Below, one piece after another: positions 37,771 to 45,816 of a DNA stretch of 47,265 nucleotides (position 1 is the first letter of the stretch; every line of letters begins with the position of its first letter). The notes under the pieces were generated by a model. That model saw only the letters and a list, made by a program, of their open reading frames with translations, made no database searches and was not told the DNA's origin. The stretch spans positions 1 to 47,265 of IMG/VR virus record IMGVR_UViG_3300012009_000055; one strand, 5' to 3'. The stretch is from a virus. The translations under genes were made by a program, and so were the position numbers.

Positions 37771-38187
37771 TTATACATACCTCGCCCAATAGACTTTTGT
37801 CCCCGAGTCAATGGAGACGAAAGTTAGGATGTGAACCGCATCGACACTCAGATCAGGTGCGTCTCCCTCCAACGCCGCAGGCCATGTGACTGAGCACGTC
37901 CCGTCGGTTGTGATCACCAACGCAAACGAATGGAGCCCAGATGAGAAGTTCGAAAAGGCAAACGTAATCGAACCACTCGATGGGAGAGAGACCTCAAAGG
38001 CATTAGCCGCATCTGTCGACAGGTCAATCGTCACCGTCGATCCGGTTGTGGGAGACCCCTTATCCACCAAAGTCTCCCTGAACCTCGCAATCTCCAGATT
38101 CGACACCTTATTCCCGCCGCAGGCAAGATCTCCTCCCAACGTCGGGGAGGTGTCATCCGAGACTTCATTGAAGGTGAAATGTGTCAT
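37771..38187 (-). CDS. Fibre-type tail protein
   Basis: The 138-residue protein has a fibre start (NEVSDDTSPTLGGDLACGGN), as seen where collar repeats begin in phage fibres. A beta domain follows (SLPSSGSITFAFSNFSSGLH, TDGTCSVTWPAALEGDAP, HILTFVSIDSGTKVYW). A similar TxxWPAA-x-APD-(I/L) unit occurs in the protein at 39262. It overlaps the end of the gene before it by four bases (ATGA). Confidence 0.65.
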   Translation of the reverse strand: MTHFTFNEVSDDTSPTLGGDLACGGNKVSNLEIARFRETLVDKGSPTTGSTVTIDLSTDAANAFEVSLPSSGSITFAFSNFSSGLHSFALVITTDGTCSVTWPAALEGDAPDLSVDAVHILTFVSIDSGTKVYWARYV

Positions 38188-39056
38188 ACGGCACCAAATT
38201 CAGTTGCATGTGTCCCACTCGAATCTTTCCAGATCAAATATCGATCGCCAGAGGCGCCAATCCCAATTCCCAAAGAGTCATTATCCCACGCTGAGACATC
38301 ACTTGCCGCAGGAGCGTCACCAGTGCAGGTCACGATTCCCGCAAAACCAAAACCTCCAAACGACGGTGCGGCATTCCCATTCCCAACAAGAGGCTTCTTC
38401 CCCGAGGCGAGGGTTAATTCCTGAACCTCCCCAGAGCCGTCGGAATAAAATAGCTTATAATTCCCAGCCGAATGATCCGACGTTGATGTCATAGCGTGTT
38501 GGCGGGAGTGATCAGTCGATCCTCGATCAACCCACGCCCCACCGTCGGTCTCAAAATACCAGTCGTGATCCGTCAGCTTACCATATCTGACCTCTTGAGT
38601 CACAGGGAGATACCCGGAGTCCCACGTCACCTCAGCCCCAGTTCCCGACCCACTCGTCACCGTGTAAACTTTTTCATCTGTCGTGTTGACAACTATATCC
38701 CCGGTGGACAAAGCTGGCCCACCAGACCCTCCATCTCCAACAGCCGCCGAGGTGTGGTCGGCAACGAAAGAATGGGCAGGTGCCTTCCAAACACCCTCGT
38801 CAATCAGTGCCACAACCTGAGACTTCGCCAGCACCTCATCATCATCCTGCCCACCCTCTGGGACTGCAATGTGCCCATCCACAGCCCGGCGGACAACCCG
38901 ATCACTCGTCGACGCCTCACCCGCTGGCTCCAAGGTGATTTCAACCAGAGCCCCAGCGTCTCCAGTCCCCACGAGATTGACTTCTCCCGCAGCAGGTGTC
39001 GTCCCAGGGAGATGATCGACCCCGTTAAAATCATGATCTCTTTCATGAATAGGCAT
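38184..39056 (-). CDS. Fibre-type tail protein
   Basis: The 290-residue protein is Gly/Ser/Asp-rich and beta-structured. It starts MPIHERDHDFNGVDHLPGT and has DIVVNTTDEKVYTVTSGSGT, DWYFETDGGAWVDRG and a C-terminal module GIGIGASGDRYLIWKDSSGT. This composition is typical of trimeric fibre or collar proteins. It starts in a TAATG overlap with the gene at 39056 and probably belongs to the same assembly as its neighbours. Confidence 0.65.
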   Translation of the reverse strand: MPIHERDHDFNGVDHLPGTTPAAGEVNLVGTGDAGALVEITLEPAGEASTSDRVVRRAVDGHIAVPEGGQDDDEVLAKSQVVALIDEGVWKAPAHSFVADHTSAAVGDGGSGGPALSTGDIVVNTTDEKVYTVTSGSGTGAEVTWDSGYLPVTQEVRYGKLTDHDWYFETDGGAWVDRGSTDHSRQHAMTSTSDHSAGNYKLFYSDGSGEVQELTLASGKKPLVGNGNAAPSFGGFGFAGIVTCTGDAPAASDVSAWDNDSLGIGIGASGDRYLIWKDSSGTHATEFGAV

Positions 39057-39262
39057 TATGTCAACTCCACAAGTCGGTAATCAGCCGCTCCGAGACGATA
39101 AACCAGGAAAAGCTGATCGGTAGATATTTTATGCCAAAATTTGGCCTGACCAATTTCGAGAGTATTCGCTCCCGTCCCCGGGAAGTCGTTCCCCGCATGG
39201 GCAACGGTAAACACCAACAGCTCAGCCAGGCCATTAACCTGATTGATGTTTAGATCAGCCAT
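39056..39262 (-). CDS. Short fibre-type protein with MADLNxNQV tag
   Basis: The 68-residue protein starts MADLNINQVNGLAELLVFTV and ends in strands (KISTDQLFLVYRLGAADYRL). Its first ten residues resemble those of the next three upstream genes (MADLNLNQV, MADVSCRQI, MADISARQI), which suggests a shared docking peptide. It overlaps both neighbours as TAATG. Confidence 0.65.
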   Translation of the reverse strand: MADLNINQVNGLAELLVFTVAHAGNDFPGTGANTLEIGQAKFWHKISTDQLFLVYRLGAADYRLVELT

Positions 39263-39615
39263 TAGTAAGCCCCATAAAGGTTGGCAATAATATCTGTTCC
39301 CTGATTGGGAGTCGTCAAGACCACGATATAATTGCCTGCCGCATCAATGTCTGGTGCGTTGTGGACTGCCGCTGGCCAAGCGACGGTGTAACCACCATTC
39401 ACCACGAAGAGAATGAGAGATTGAAACACCCCAGACTCTGAGTGCCAGCCGGTGAAATTTAGTGTCAAATTCCCAGCCACCTGAATCTGGTGAATGTTAT
39501 ACCCTGTAATGTCAAGAGTATGCGTCCCAGAGACACTTCCATTAGTCTTATACGGCTCGAGATAATCATTCACCCTTAATGGCCGCATAACCTGATTAAG
39601 ATTAAGATCAGCCAT
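39262..39615 (-). CDS. Fibre-type protein with MADLNLNQV tag
   Basis: The 117-residue protein has the shared N-terminal tag and a single beta domain: TNGSVSGTHTLDITGYNIHQ, NLTLNFTGWHSESGVFQSLI, YTVAWPAAVHNAPDIDAAGN. The last part matches the WPAA module of the protein at 37771. It is probably a tail-tip component; the partner is unknown. Confidence 0.65.
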   Translation of the reverse strand: MADLNLNQVMRPLRVNDYLEPYKTNGSVSGTHTLDITGYNIHQIQVAGNLTLNFTGWHSESGVFQSLILFVVNGGYTVAWPAAVHNAPDIDAAGNYIVVLTTPNQGTDIIANLYGAY

Positions 39616-40838
39616 TATGTCACCTCAACGGTAAATGTAATGGAAGGCCCCAATTTGAAATCTTCATCCATCGTCATCAATCTAACAGTAAACGTGATAG
39701 CTGCGGTGGGAGTCCCAGAAAGCACCAACGGGAAGGTTGAGCTATGCTGAGCTGAAGGTCCTGCAGCTGTACTTGACAACCATGCAGGAGTCGGCGAGAA
39801 ATAATCAGAACACCAAAAGGCCTCTCCCCCATAATCAAACAGCGCTGCCGGGATAGATAACGACCAGGGAGTTCCCACGGTCGCTTGAAGATCTGCCGCC
39901 TCAGGAAAATAACTGGCATCCAAGACAGCAGCCGAAGTTTCCTCCTCAAACCGCGTCACCTCGAAATTCTCATCCACGGATAGCGGGTCGATAAAGTGAA
40001 AACTGTCAGCCGAATCCCAGATAACATCCACACCCTTCCGCTGTTTCGCCCCGTTCCGCCAAACCTCAAGTTTTGAATCTCCATTAAATTCGACTGCCGA
40101 AGCGCCGATGGTGATGACTGAGCCGATAAGAGAAGCCGTCCCCGAGACAGCTCCTGCCCCAGTGGATAACGTAATCACCTCATTCGGGGCGAAGTTCCCG
40201 GTGACCGTATAAAGAAGAGAACTGATAACAAAACTCTTCGCCCCATCCGCCCCAATCACGAGCAGATCCTCAGCCGCATTCCCAATCATCTGAATCTCCG
40301 GCCTTCGTCCCTCAAGGAGAACCTTATTCACCGTAAACTCCACAGTCTCGGTGATTGAGACCAGGGAGATTGAGTCATAAGCGTCGATGGTCACGAAGGT
40401 GATTTGAAGATTCTCACTTGCCGCAGCCCCAATCGCATCCCCATCAGTGACAGAAGCCGAACATTGGAGGAGGCCGAAAACCTGAGCATCCCCCACCATA
40501 ACAGCTTCGTTAGTGTCCGGGATGCGAATTTCGATCAGATTTAGAACATTCCCAACATCATCAGTCTCATAAAGCAACGACGACGACCCAACCGCTCCAA
40601 TCAATGGAGAGGCATAAATTCCATCATGTTCTGTTGTGGTTTGTCCTTTAGCAATACTCCCGGCCACCATGGAGCTGTCCACCAGGACAAACTCAGCCCC
40701 GGCAACTGTAACCTCTTGCCCATCCACATAAGGAGTAGGAAAAACCACCCGTCGATCCATATAGCCATTGAGATCAGAGAATGTCCGAAGAGGATCCGGA
40801 CGATCCAAATTGATTTGTCTACAAGATACGTCAGCCAT
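39615..40838 (-). CDS. Fibre protein with C-terminal He_PIG-like Ig domain, paralogue of the next gene
   Basis: Of 407 residues, the first ~300 align with the gene at 40852 (start MADVSCRQINLDRPDPLRTF, middle VLLEGRRPEIQMIG, WRNGAKQRKGVDVIW and FIDPLSVDENFEVTRF). The C-terminal ~95 residues are an added putative-Ig domain (TVGTPWSLSIPAALFDYGGE, PAWLSSTAAG, LSGTPTAAITFTVRL). The duplication with a new tip domain is a common way to change receptor range. AGGAGGCATAA precedes the start of this gene. Confidence 0.7.
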   Translation of the reverse strand: MADVSCRQINLDRPDPLRTFSDLNGYMDRRVVFPTPYVDGQEVTVAGAEFVLVDSSMVAGSIAKGQTTTEHDGIYASPLIGAVGSSSLLYETDDVGNVLNLIEIRIPDTNEAVMVGDAQVFGLLQCSASVTDGDAIGAAASENLQITFVTIDAYDSISLVSITETVEFTVNKVLLEGRRPEIQMIGNAAEDLLVIGADGAKSFVISSLLYTVTGNFAPNEVITLSTGAGAVSGTASLIGSVITIGASAVEFNGDSKLEVWRNGAKQRKGVDVIWDSADSFHFIDPLSVDENFEVTRFEEETSAAVLDASYFPEAADLQATVGTPWSLSIPAALFDYGGEAFWCSDYFSPTPAWLSSTAAGPSAQHSSTFPLVLSGTPTAAITFTVRLMTMDEDFKLGPSITFTVEVT

Positions 40839-40851
40839 TTATGCCTCCTGA

Positions 40852-41757
40852 TTAGATTACCTGAAAAATATATCGTTGAATCGTGACATCTTCACCAATT
40901 TCCAGCGGGTCTGTGAAACTCAAATGTGTGTCATCCACCCAATTTACGTCAACACCCTTCCTCTGCTTGAGCCCTCCGCGGAAGATTCTCAACATATTGT
41001 CGTTATTAAACATTGACTCTGTCGTGCCGAGGGAAACGGTGTCACCATCGAAAGAGCAGGTCCCTGCTGTTGCCCCTGTCCCATCGGTGACATCGATATT
41101 CTCATCCGCAATGAAGTCTCCAGTGACAGAGTAATAACCCTGATCAATGGTCACCGTCTTCTCCTCAGCACCCTCGAAAGAATTTAGATCCTCCACACCT
41201 CCCAATAATTGAATTGCTGGGCGACGACCTTCCAGATAAAGTCGATTCACCGTAAACTGCACATCAGTAGCCACAGTCGCTGAGACCAGAACGTGAGAAT
41301 TCCAGGTTACGAAAGAGATTTGAAGATTCTCAGCCCCACTGGCCCCAATCGGATCTCCATCATTAACGGTAAATGGGCAGTGGATCAGCCCGTAGACAGT
41401 CATCCCGCCATCCGTGATTGCTTCTTTTGTGTCGTTATCTCGGAGCTCGACCAGGTTGAGAATGTTCCCGAGGTCATCGGCAAAGATTGTGTCGTAAAAT
41501 TGAAGGCCATATTTAAGAACCTTAACCGCACAGACCCCAGAGTGAGAACTCGGGAGTGGAGTTGGAAGAGGAGCGATCACACCAGGGACCTGAGCGCTTG
41601 AGATCTTCACAAACGTCCCCGACACGGTTACCACAGATCCATCCAGATAGGGACAAGGCCGAACAATTCTCCGATCCATAAAGTCATTGAGATCGTTAAA
41701 TGTTCGTAGAGGATCTGGCCTCTCCAAGTTAATCTGTCTTGCCGAAATATCAGCCAT
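40852..41757 (-). CDS. Fibre protein, paralogue without the Ig domain
   Basis: The 301-residue protein starts MADISARQINLERPDPLRTF and has LYLEGRRPAIQLLG, FRGGLKQRKGVDVNWVDDTH and FTDPLEIGEDVTIQRYIF. It lacks the C-terminal Ig domain of its sister and is about 100 residues shorter. AAGGAGGATTT precedes the start. The KQRKGVDVxW segment is typical of short fibre-like baseplate or stem proteins. It is structural by context. Confidence 0.7.
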   Translation of the reverse strand: MADISARQINLERPDPLRTFNDLNDFMDRRIVRPCPYLDGSVVTVSGTFVKISSAQVPGVIAPLPTPLPSSHSGVCAVKVLKYGLQFYDTIFADDLGNILNLVELRDNDTKEAITDGGMTVYGLIHCPFTVNDGDPIGASGAENLQISFVTWNSHVLVSATVATDVQFTVNRLYLEGRRPAIQLLGGVEDLNSFEGAEEKTVTIDQGYYSVTGDFIADENIDVTDGTGATAGTCSFDGDTVSLGTTESMFNNDNMLRIFRGGLKQRKGVDVNWVDDTHLSFTDPLEIGEDVTIQRYIFQVI

Positions 41758-41766
41758 AAATCCTCC

Positions 41767-42768
41767 TTAAGAGATTACGATAATTTCATCCCCCGGATCA
41801 CAGACGTGATCGGTGAGGGAGAAAGTTGTGGATGAAAGCCGAGTCACCTCAGTGGTCTTGTTCAGATAAACCCCGTTAAGATAAATCTTATATTTCGGAT
41901 CCGATGTGAAATCAGACCCATCGCCAAGATCCCCAGGATCTCCAGAATAATTCCACTTAACCCCGCTCGCATTTGTTTGGATCACATTCCCAGGGTTAAT
42001 CGTTCCGGTGATATCGAGATAGGTTGTCGAAGCTTCGCTCTCAGTCTGAAGCTCCTCCCAATACACTGGGCTGACATCAGGCTGACGATTTGTGGACGGT
42101 GCAATGGCCTTGTAAATCGACCCTCCATAAGCCACCATCTTATTAACGACATAAGATTTGGTCGAATCCCATTCAGCAAGAAACCAATCCTCATCCTCAA
42201 TGGGAGCCCATTGAGTCGGTGAAGATGATGGGGTGTTTCCAGTCGTTGCCGTCAGGGCAGTGTAAACCATCCCATCATAAGAGACTTGATCATCGGGGGC
42301 ATAAGTGTAACTCGCATCCCACTGCGCAAGTTTAGGTGCAGGATAAACATCCCACACTCCAGGGTTGGTGTCAGGGGGATTATTTAGATTCCCACCTGTG
42401 GTGGAGACATACATATAACCATTATATGACACCACCTGGCCGGAGTCATAAGAGATTGTCGAATCCCATTCGGCGTGAAGATCATAGTTATAGATGATGG
42501 TCGTCCCACCAGCACCTCCAACCAGTTTCTCCCACTTTGTCGGATTCGTCGGAGGCCAAAACCCAGCGTTCTCATCGACGAGAGAGCGATAAAAATCTGC
42601 CTCCATGGTTGCCGGGTCGAGACAAAGGACGACACTCTGACTCCGATACTCCAGATCTCCACGGTACACCCCTAACTGAAGGCGAAAATGGGTGTCATAA
42701 AGTGTCGTCCGCTGTCTTGTGTCATGACCCTCATCCGAGGCATCGTGAATGAATCTTGCGTTAGACAT
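41767..42768 (-). CDS. Tail protein with three CBM5/12-like modules
   Basis: The 333-residue protein has an N-terminal anchor and then three consecutive ~45-residue modules of the chitin-binding CBM5/12 type: EWDSTISYDSGQVVSYNGYM, QWDASYTYAPDDQVSYDGMV and EWDSTKSYVVNKMVAYGGSI, each ending P-x3-P-x-W. The C-terminal ~85 residues form a strand-rich domain (KYKIYLNGVYLNKTTEVTRL). The modules bind polysaccharides, so this is likely to attach to the host surface. It overlaps the previous gene as TAATG. Confidence 0.75.
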   Translation of the reverse strand: MSNARFIHDASDEGHDTRQRTTLYDTHFRLQLGVYRGDLEYRSQSVVLCLDPATMEADFYRSLVDENAGFWPPTNPTKWEKLVGGAGGTTIIYNYDLHAEWDSTISYDSGQVVSYNGYMYVSTTGGNLNNPPDTNPGVWDVYPAPKLAQWDASYTYAPDDQVSYDGMVYTALTATTGNTPSSSPTQWAPIEDEDWFLAEWDSTKSYVVNKMVAYGGSIYKAIAPSTNRQPDVSPVYWEELQTESEASTTYLDITGTINPGNVIQTNASGVKWNYSGDPGDLGDGSDFTSDPKYKIYLNGVYLNKTTEVTRLSSTTFSLTDHVCDPGDEIIVIS

Positions 42769-43157
42769 TAGTCTTCCTCCGATTCTTCATAAAGCTCAGC
42801 TACAGGATTTTCCAGCACTCGTTGCCAACCGACAACCTGAGGCTTAAGTTGATCCCAGGGGATGATCTGCTCACCTCGGACACTGACCCCATTTCGCTCA
42901 TAAGGCATGGTAATCAGATGCACACCAAATTCATCAGCTTCCCCAATGTACATAAATGCTCGACCGGTTGCCGTTGGGACGGAAATCAACTCCCCATGAT
43001 TATAAGGCGTCATCCGTCGATACCACTGGCGGCCGAGGAATTTCTTGATCGCGTTAAGGAAATAAAGGGCGATTCCAATAGCCAAAATCTGGATGCCCAA
43101 TGCGACGAAGTTTTCCCACGATGGATCCGTCAACATCCCAACAATTTGTCCTTCCAT
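42768..43157 (-). CDS. Single-span membrane protein with C-terminal SH3-like domain
   Basis: The 129-residue protein has one transmembrane segment (NFVALGIQILAIGIALYFLN), a basic stop-transfer (KKFLGRQWYRR) and a beta domain (GELISVPTATGRAFMYIGEA, then RGEQIIPWDQLKP). It lies directly after the large terminase. Holin, exclusion or mechanosensitive-channel-like roles are conceivable; none is shown. AAGGAGGATTT precedes the start. Confidence 0.6.
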   Translation of the reverse strand: MEGQIVGMLTDPSWENFVALGIQILAIGIALYFLNAIKKFLGRQWYRRMTPYNHGELISVPTATGRAFMYIGEADEFGVHLITMPYERNGVSVRGEQIIPWDQLKPQVVGWQRVLENPVAELYEESEED

Positions 43158-43170
43158 AAATCCTCCTTAA

Positions 43171-44823
43171 TTAGATTAGATAATGTTGCTCAGGATAACT
43201 CTCATTCTTCAACATGGCAAAGTCATCCTCATCGTCCATAAAGACATCAGACACGGGCTCGAAGTTTATCCCCGAACTATCCATGACATAAATAACCTGG
43301 GATAAGGCATCGATGACGTCAACGAGAGCTCCATTTGGGAAGGTCATCAATTGGCTCTCAAGTTTCGCCGAATTATTCGGGTTGTGATAGAAATAACCTT
43401 GGTGATAGAGAGGGGAGAGTTGGAGGATCCGATCCTCCTTATTCCCTCTCGCATGAACCTCGAGCAATCGAACGTTCATGTTGAATCGCCGAGCTAAGGC
43501 CTCGATGGGACCTTTGATGTACTCGTGGAGAGAGGTAGTCTCATAAGCCACGAGGTTTGCCTTAAATTGTGTTGCTGAGAAAAAGGCCCGTCTTAGGAAT
43601 TCATCAGGTTTAAACTTCCCAGCAATCACATCCCGGACAAAGATTTTGTGAGCTTTCGTGTGAACCGAAACGCAAACAGCTGCCGAGTCATCAGCCGTCT
43701 CTTTCGTCGTTTTCGCCGGATCCAACAAAACCATGGTGAAAAGCTCGGAGACTGGGATGACAGGAGCTGGGTTGGAGGGCTCAATTCCCGTGAGATTCAC
43801 CTCACGTCTCTCGGAGACATCTTGCCTTTTCCTAACCGCTAAAGTCTCCTTCGCCCGAGGGGAGAGATAAAAGGGTCTTAAATGCGAGCCCTCTTCAGCG
43901 AAATAGTTGAAAGATTCGGGAGGAAAAGGTTGCCCTTCTGTCGACATGGGGAGGTTTCGATACTCACGGAAGAAGGTGTCTAATTGCCCAGCAGATTTAT
44001 GAGCCTCATATTCCTTCTTTATCTCCTCTGCGTCCATATATTCAGGGGCGGTTGGTTGAAGATTGTCATCACAGGCTTCGAGGGTGACCGACATCCAATC
44101 CTCTGAATCCATATTCCGACGAAGGAGAGAGTCTTCGTGTTTCAAGGTGTCGATATACACCATGCGATAATCTTTCTCATACCGGGAGATGCATTTTGTC
44201 GGCTCCGAGAAAAACCACGTCCGAATCTGCTCCCTCTGTTCCTTCGACCGGAGGAGCTTTCGATCCTCAAGATCGTCGAAAATGATAAGATCGGGACGTC
44301 TTGAACGCCATAAGATCCCTCTGACCTGCTGGCCATATCCACGAGGGAGGACAAGGGTGTTTCCAAAAGCTACCCAAGCGGAGCGGGAGAATTCATCATC
44401 CAACCCCGTTAGCTCCTTCGTGTCGATATCCCCGACGCGGATCGACCCAAACACCTTCCTCACCATGGTGTTGGCGAGGAGCTCACGTTTTAACGACTCG
44501 GTCTGAAGCTCAGCGTGAGTGGAACTGTAAGAGATGAAGACGACAAATCGGGTCTCACGGAAGAGAATCTTCCTGGCGAGATATCCATAAAGGACGATTG
44601 AGGTTTTCCCAAATCCTCGAGGGGCTGCGATATTAACTTTCTTAGCGAGGGAGTCGAGAGCGGTGCAGACTTTGAGATGAAGATTAGGAGAGAATGGGGC
44701 AGGGAAGATTTCAGGGAAAAAGACTTTCGCCATAACATCCGAGCGAATCATGGATAATGAGATGAGGCGATCAAGTTCCGCATCCCCACTCAATAAATTA
44801 TTTTTATCGAGATTATCCCTCAT
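43171..44823 (-). CDS. Terminase large subunit
   Basis: The 550-residue packaging motor has Walker A APRGFGKTS at residues 67-75 and Walker B DLIIFDDLED at 178-187, with acidic residues at the end. A C-terminal RNase H-like nuclease follows: D368 in VLLDPAKTT, an acidic pair (DDSA) about ten residues on, E in AYETTSLHEY and D near 508 in VDVIDAL. It cuts and translocates phage DNA through the portal. It overlaps the small subunit gene by eleven bases. Confidence 0.92.
   Translation of the reverse strand: MRDNLDKNNLLSGDAELDRLISLSMIRSDVMAKVFFPEIFPAPFSPNLHLKVCTALDSLAKKVNIAAPRGFGKTSIVLYGYLARKILFRETRFVVFISYSSTHAELQTESLKRELLANTMVRKVFGSIRVGDIDTKELTGLDDEFSRSAWVAFGNTLVLPRGYGQQVRGILWRSRRPDLIIFDDLEDRKLLRSKEQREQIRTWFFSEPTKCISRYEKDYRMVYIDTLKHEDSLLRRNMDSEDWMSVTLEACDDNLQPTAPEYMDAEEIKKEYEAHKSAGQLDTFFREYRNLPMSTEGQPFPPESFNYFAEEGSHLRPFYLSPRAKETLAVRKRQDVSERREVNLTGIEPSNPAPVIPVSELFTMVLLDPAKTTKETADDSAAVCVSVHTKAHKIFVRDVIAGKFKPDEFLRRAFFSATQFKANLVAYETTSLHEYIKGPIEALARRFNMNVRLLEVHARGNKEDRILQLSPLYHQGYFYHNPNNSAKLESQLMTFPNGALVDVIDALSQVIYVMDSSGINFEPVSDVFMDDEDDFAMLKNESYPEQHYLI
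44791..44809. promoter_or_regulatory. Dispersed 19-bp dyad, site 7
   Basis: CAATAAATTATTTTTATCG lies within the first codons of the large terminase gene, where it encodes LDKNNLL. The site could regulate late transcription or be a packaging-linked signal. Only its similarity to the other sites is seen. Confidence 0.55.
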
Positions 44824-45229
44824 CGACTACAAACCCCGCAGCCACAGCATTCGCCTTTAATTTCATAATGTCATCTCCGGTCAAGATTGCGTGTCGGCCC
44901 CTGACATTAACATTACTGTTTTGCCCATAACCTCCCACACTCAAGAGCCCAAATGCCGTCCTGGCTCGCTGAGAACTCGGACAATCCTCATCATCCAAAT
45001 TCTCCTCCAAAACATCGAGGGCCTTTGGGAGGAGATCCGTCACCCGCTTCATGACATCATAGGTTTCGAGATCATCTTTCCCCTGAAGCACCTGGACATG
45101 CCGCTGGACAACCGGCGAGTTCCGAACATTCGAGACCTGCTGGGCTGAAATCCCTAGGGCCTCCCCAATGCCCTTATTCGACATCCCAAAGGTGACGAGT
45201 CGGGCAATTTGCTGATGCCGATCCCACAT
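44813..45229 (-). CDS. Terminase small subunit
   Basis: The 138-residue product starts at ATG 45229 (MWDRHQQIARLVTFGMSNKG) with a strong GGGAGGTGACGGAG site. Residues 5-45 form a helix-turn-helix (ARLVTFGMSNKGIGEALGIS, then QQVSNVRNSPVVQ). A helical oligomerisation region and a tail (GQNSNVNVRGRHAIL) follow. It recognises the packaging site and hands DNA to the large subunit. An upstream ATG at 45277 would be exactly at the promoter start and leaderless, so it is less likely. Confidence 0.8.
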   Translation of the reverse strand: MWDRHQQIARLVTFGMSNKGIGEALGISAQQVSNVRNSPVVQRHVQVLQGKDDLETYDVMKRVTDLLPKALDVLEENLDDEDCPSSQRARTAFGLLSVGGYGQNSNVNVRGRHAILTGDDIMKLKANAVAAGFVVDEG

Positions 45230-45283
45230 CTCCGTCACCTCCCATCGTCCCTTATCGTTTTTCCGTCTCCCATCCATAATCTC

Positions 45284-45312
45284 ATAATATCATAAATGTA
45301 CGAGAATGTCAA
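45284..45312 (-). promoter_or_regulatory. Sigma-70 promoter for the virion (late) arm
   Basis: On the minus strand, TTGACA (45312-45307) and TATTAT (45289-45284) have a 17-base spacer. The start would fall near 45277, giving a 48-base leader before the terminase start chosen at 45229. The three GAGTAAATTT units lie directly upstream of the -35 box. Confidence 0.85.
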
Positions 45313-45313
45313 T

Positions 45314-45343
45314 GAGTAAATTTGAGTAAATTTGAGTAAATGA
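45314..45343 (+). repeat. Three 10-bp GAGTAAATTT units upstream of the late promoter
   Basis: Units are 45314-45323, 45324-45333 and 45334-45343 (the last GAGTAAATGA). The 10-base period puts each on the same face of the helix. The same motif forms a perfect 22-base palindrome at 47187-47208. It is likely an activator or repressor array for the late promoter. Confidence 0.75.
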
Positions 45344-45658
45344 AAAAAATTTGCTCGCAATCTGCGCCCGGGTTAGTCAATAATTAAAACTCGCGCTCCC
45401 CCCTATCGGGTCTCCCTCAGTCGATCAGCTCAATTTGTAACTATTTGATTTTATTGAGTTATTGTTTTTCCACTCGATTATGTCGGAACCATAATAAAAA
45501 CGAGTTTTGAGAAAATGTAATCTTTTATAACTCATTGGATTTATGGTGATTAAAATTTTTTGGCCTTTTGGCACCGGGCTTGCATGACAAATAAATGAAG
45601 TTCGAGCGATACATTATTAACAGCCTTTTGAGGCGCCCCTCTTATCAAGGGGTAAGGA

Positions 45659-45686
45659 TTGACAACACAATACCAATTATTATTTA
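45659..45686 (+). promoter_or_regulatory. Probable promoter for the plus-arm genes at 45817
   Basis: TTGACA (45659-45664) is followed after 16 bases by TATTTA (45681-45686). The -10 box matches only partly. Transcription starting near 45693 would give a ~120-base leader. Confidence 0.6.
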
Positions 45687-45705
45687 TTGGGAGGGATTAA
45701 AGGCC

Positions 45706-45762
45706 ACCTCGAAAAGGTCTAGTTCACCGTATCTGTAAGATAGCGAAGGTGAGCGTTCAGCT
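45706..45762 (+). ncRNA. Possible structured 5' leader
   Basis: Short nested hairpins follow one another: ACCT/AGGT (45706-45718), TCACC/GGTGA (45724-45752) enclosing ATCT/AGAT, and GAGC/GCTC (45751-45762). The last two compete for GA. It precedes the gene at 45817. A switch-like leader is possible, but the stems are short. Confidence 0.3.
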
Positions 45763-45816
45763 CCTTTTCATTGGGGAGGGTTATCATTCAACTCGAACCG
45801 ATGAAAGGATATAGCG

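Larger units (their letters stand above)
45230..45816. other. Divergent control region between the two arms
   Basis: These 587 bases have no convincing gene. They contain the late-arm promoter (45284-45312), three 10-base GAGTAAATTT units upstream of its -35 box (45314-45343), an AT-rich stretch with two small hairpins (45623-45634 and 45636-45652), the plus-arm promoter (45659-45686) and a possibly structured leader before the gene at 45817. I found no T-tract terminator. Confidence 0.7.

Noticed and set aside
45230-45277. A leaderless start of the small terminase at ATG 45277
   Set aside because: The promoter would place its first base exactly on this ATG, which is striking, but ATG 45229 has a near-ideal ribosome site and begins right at the helix-turn-helix.
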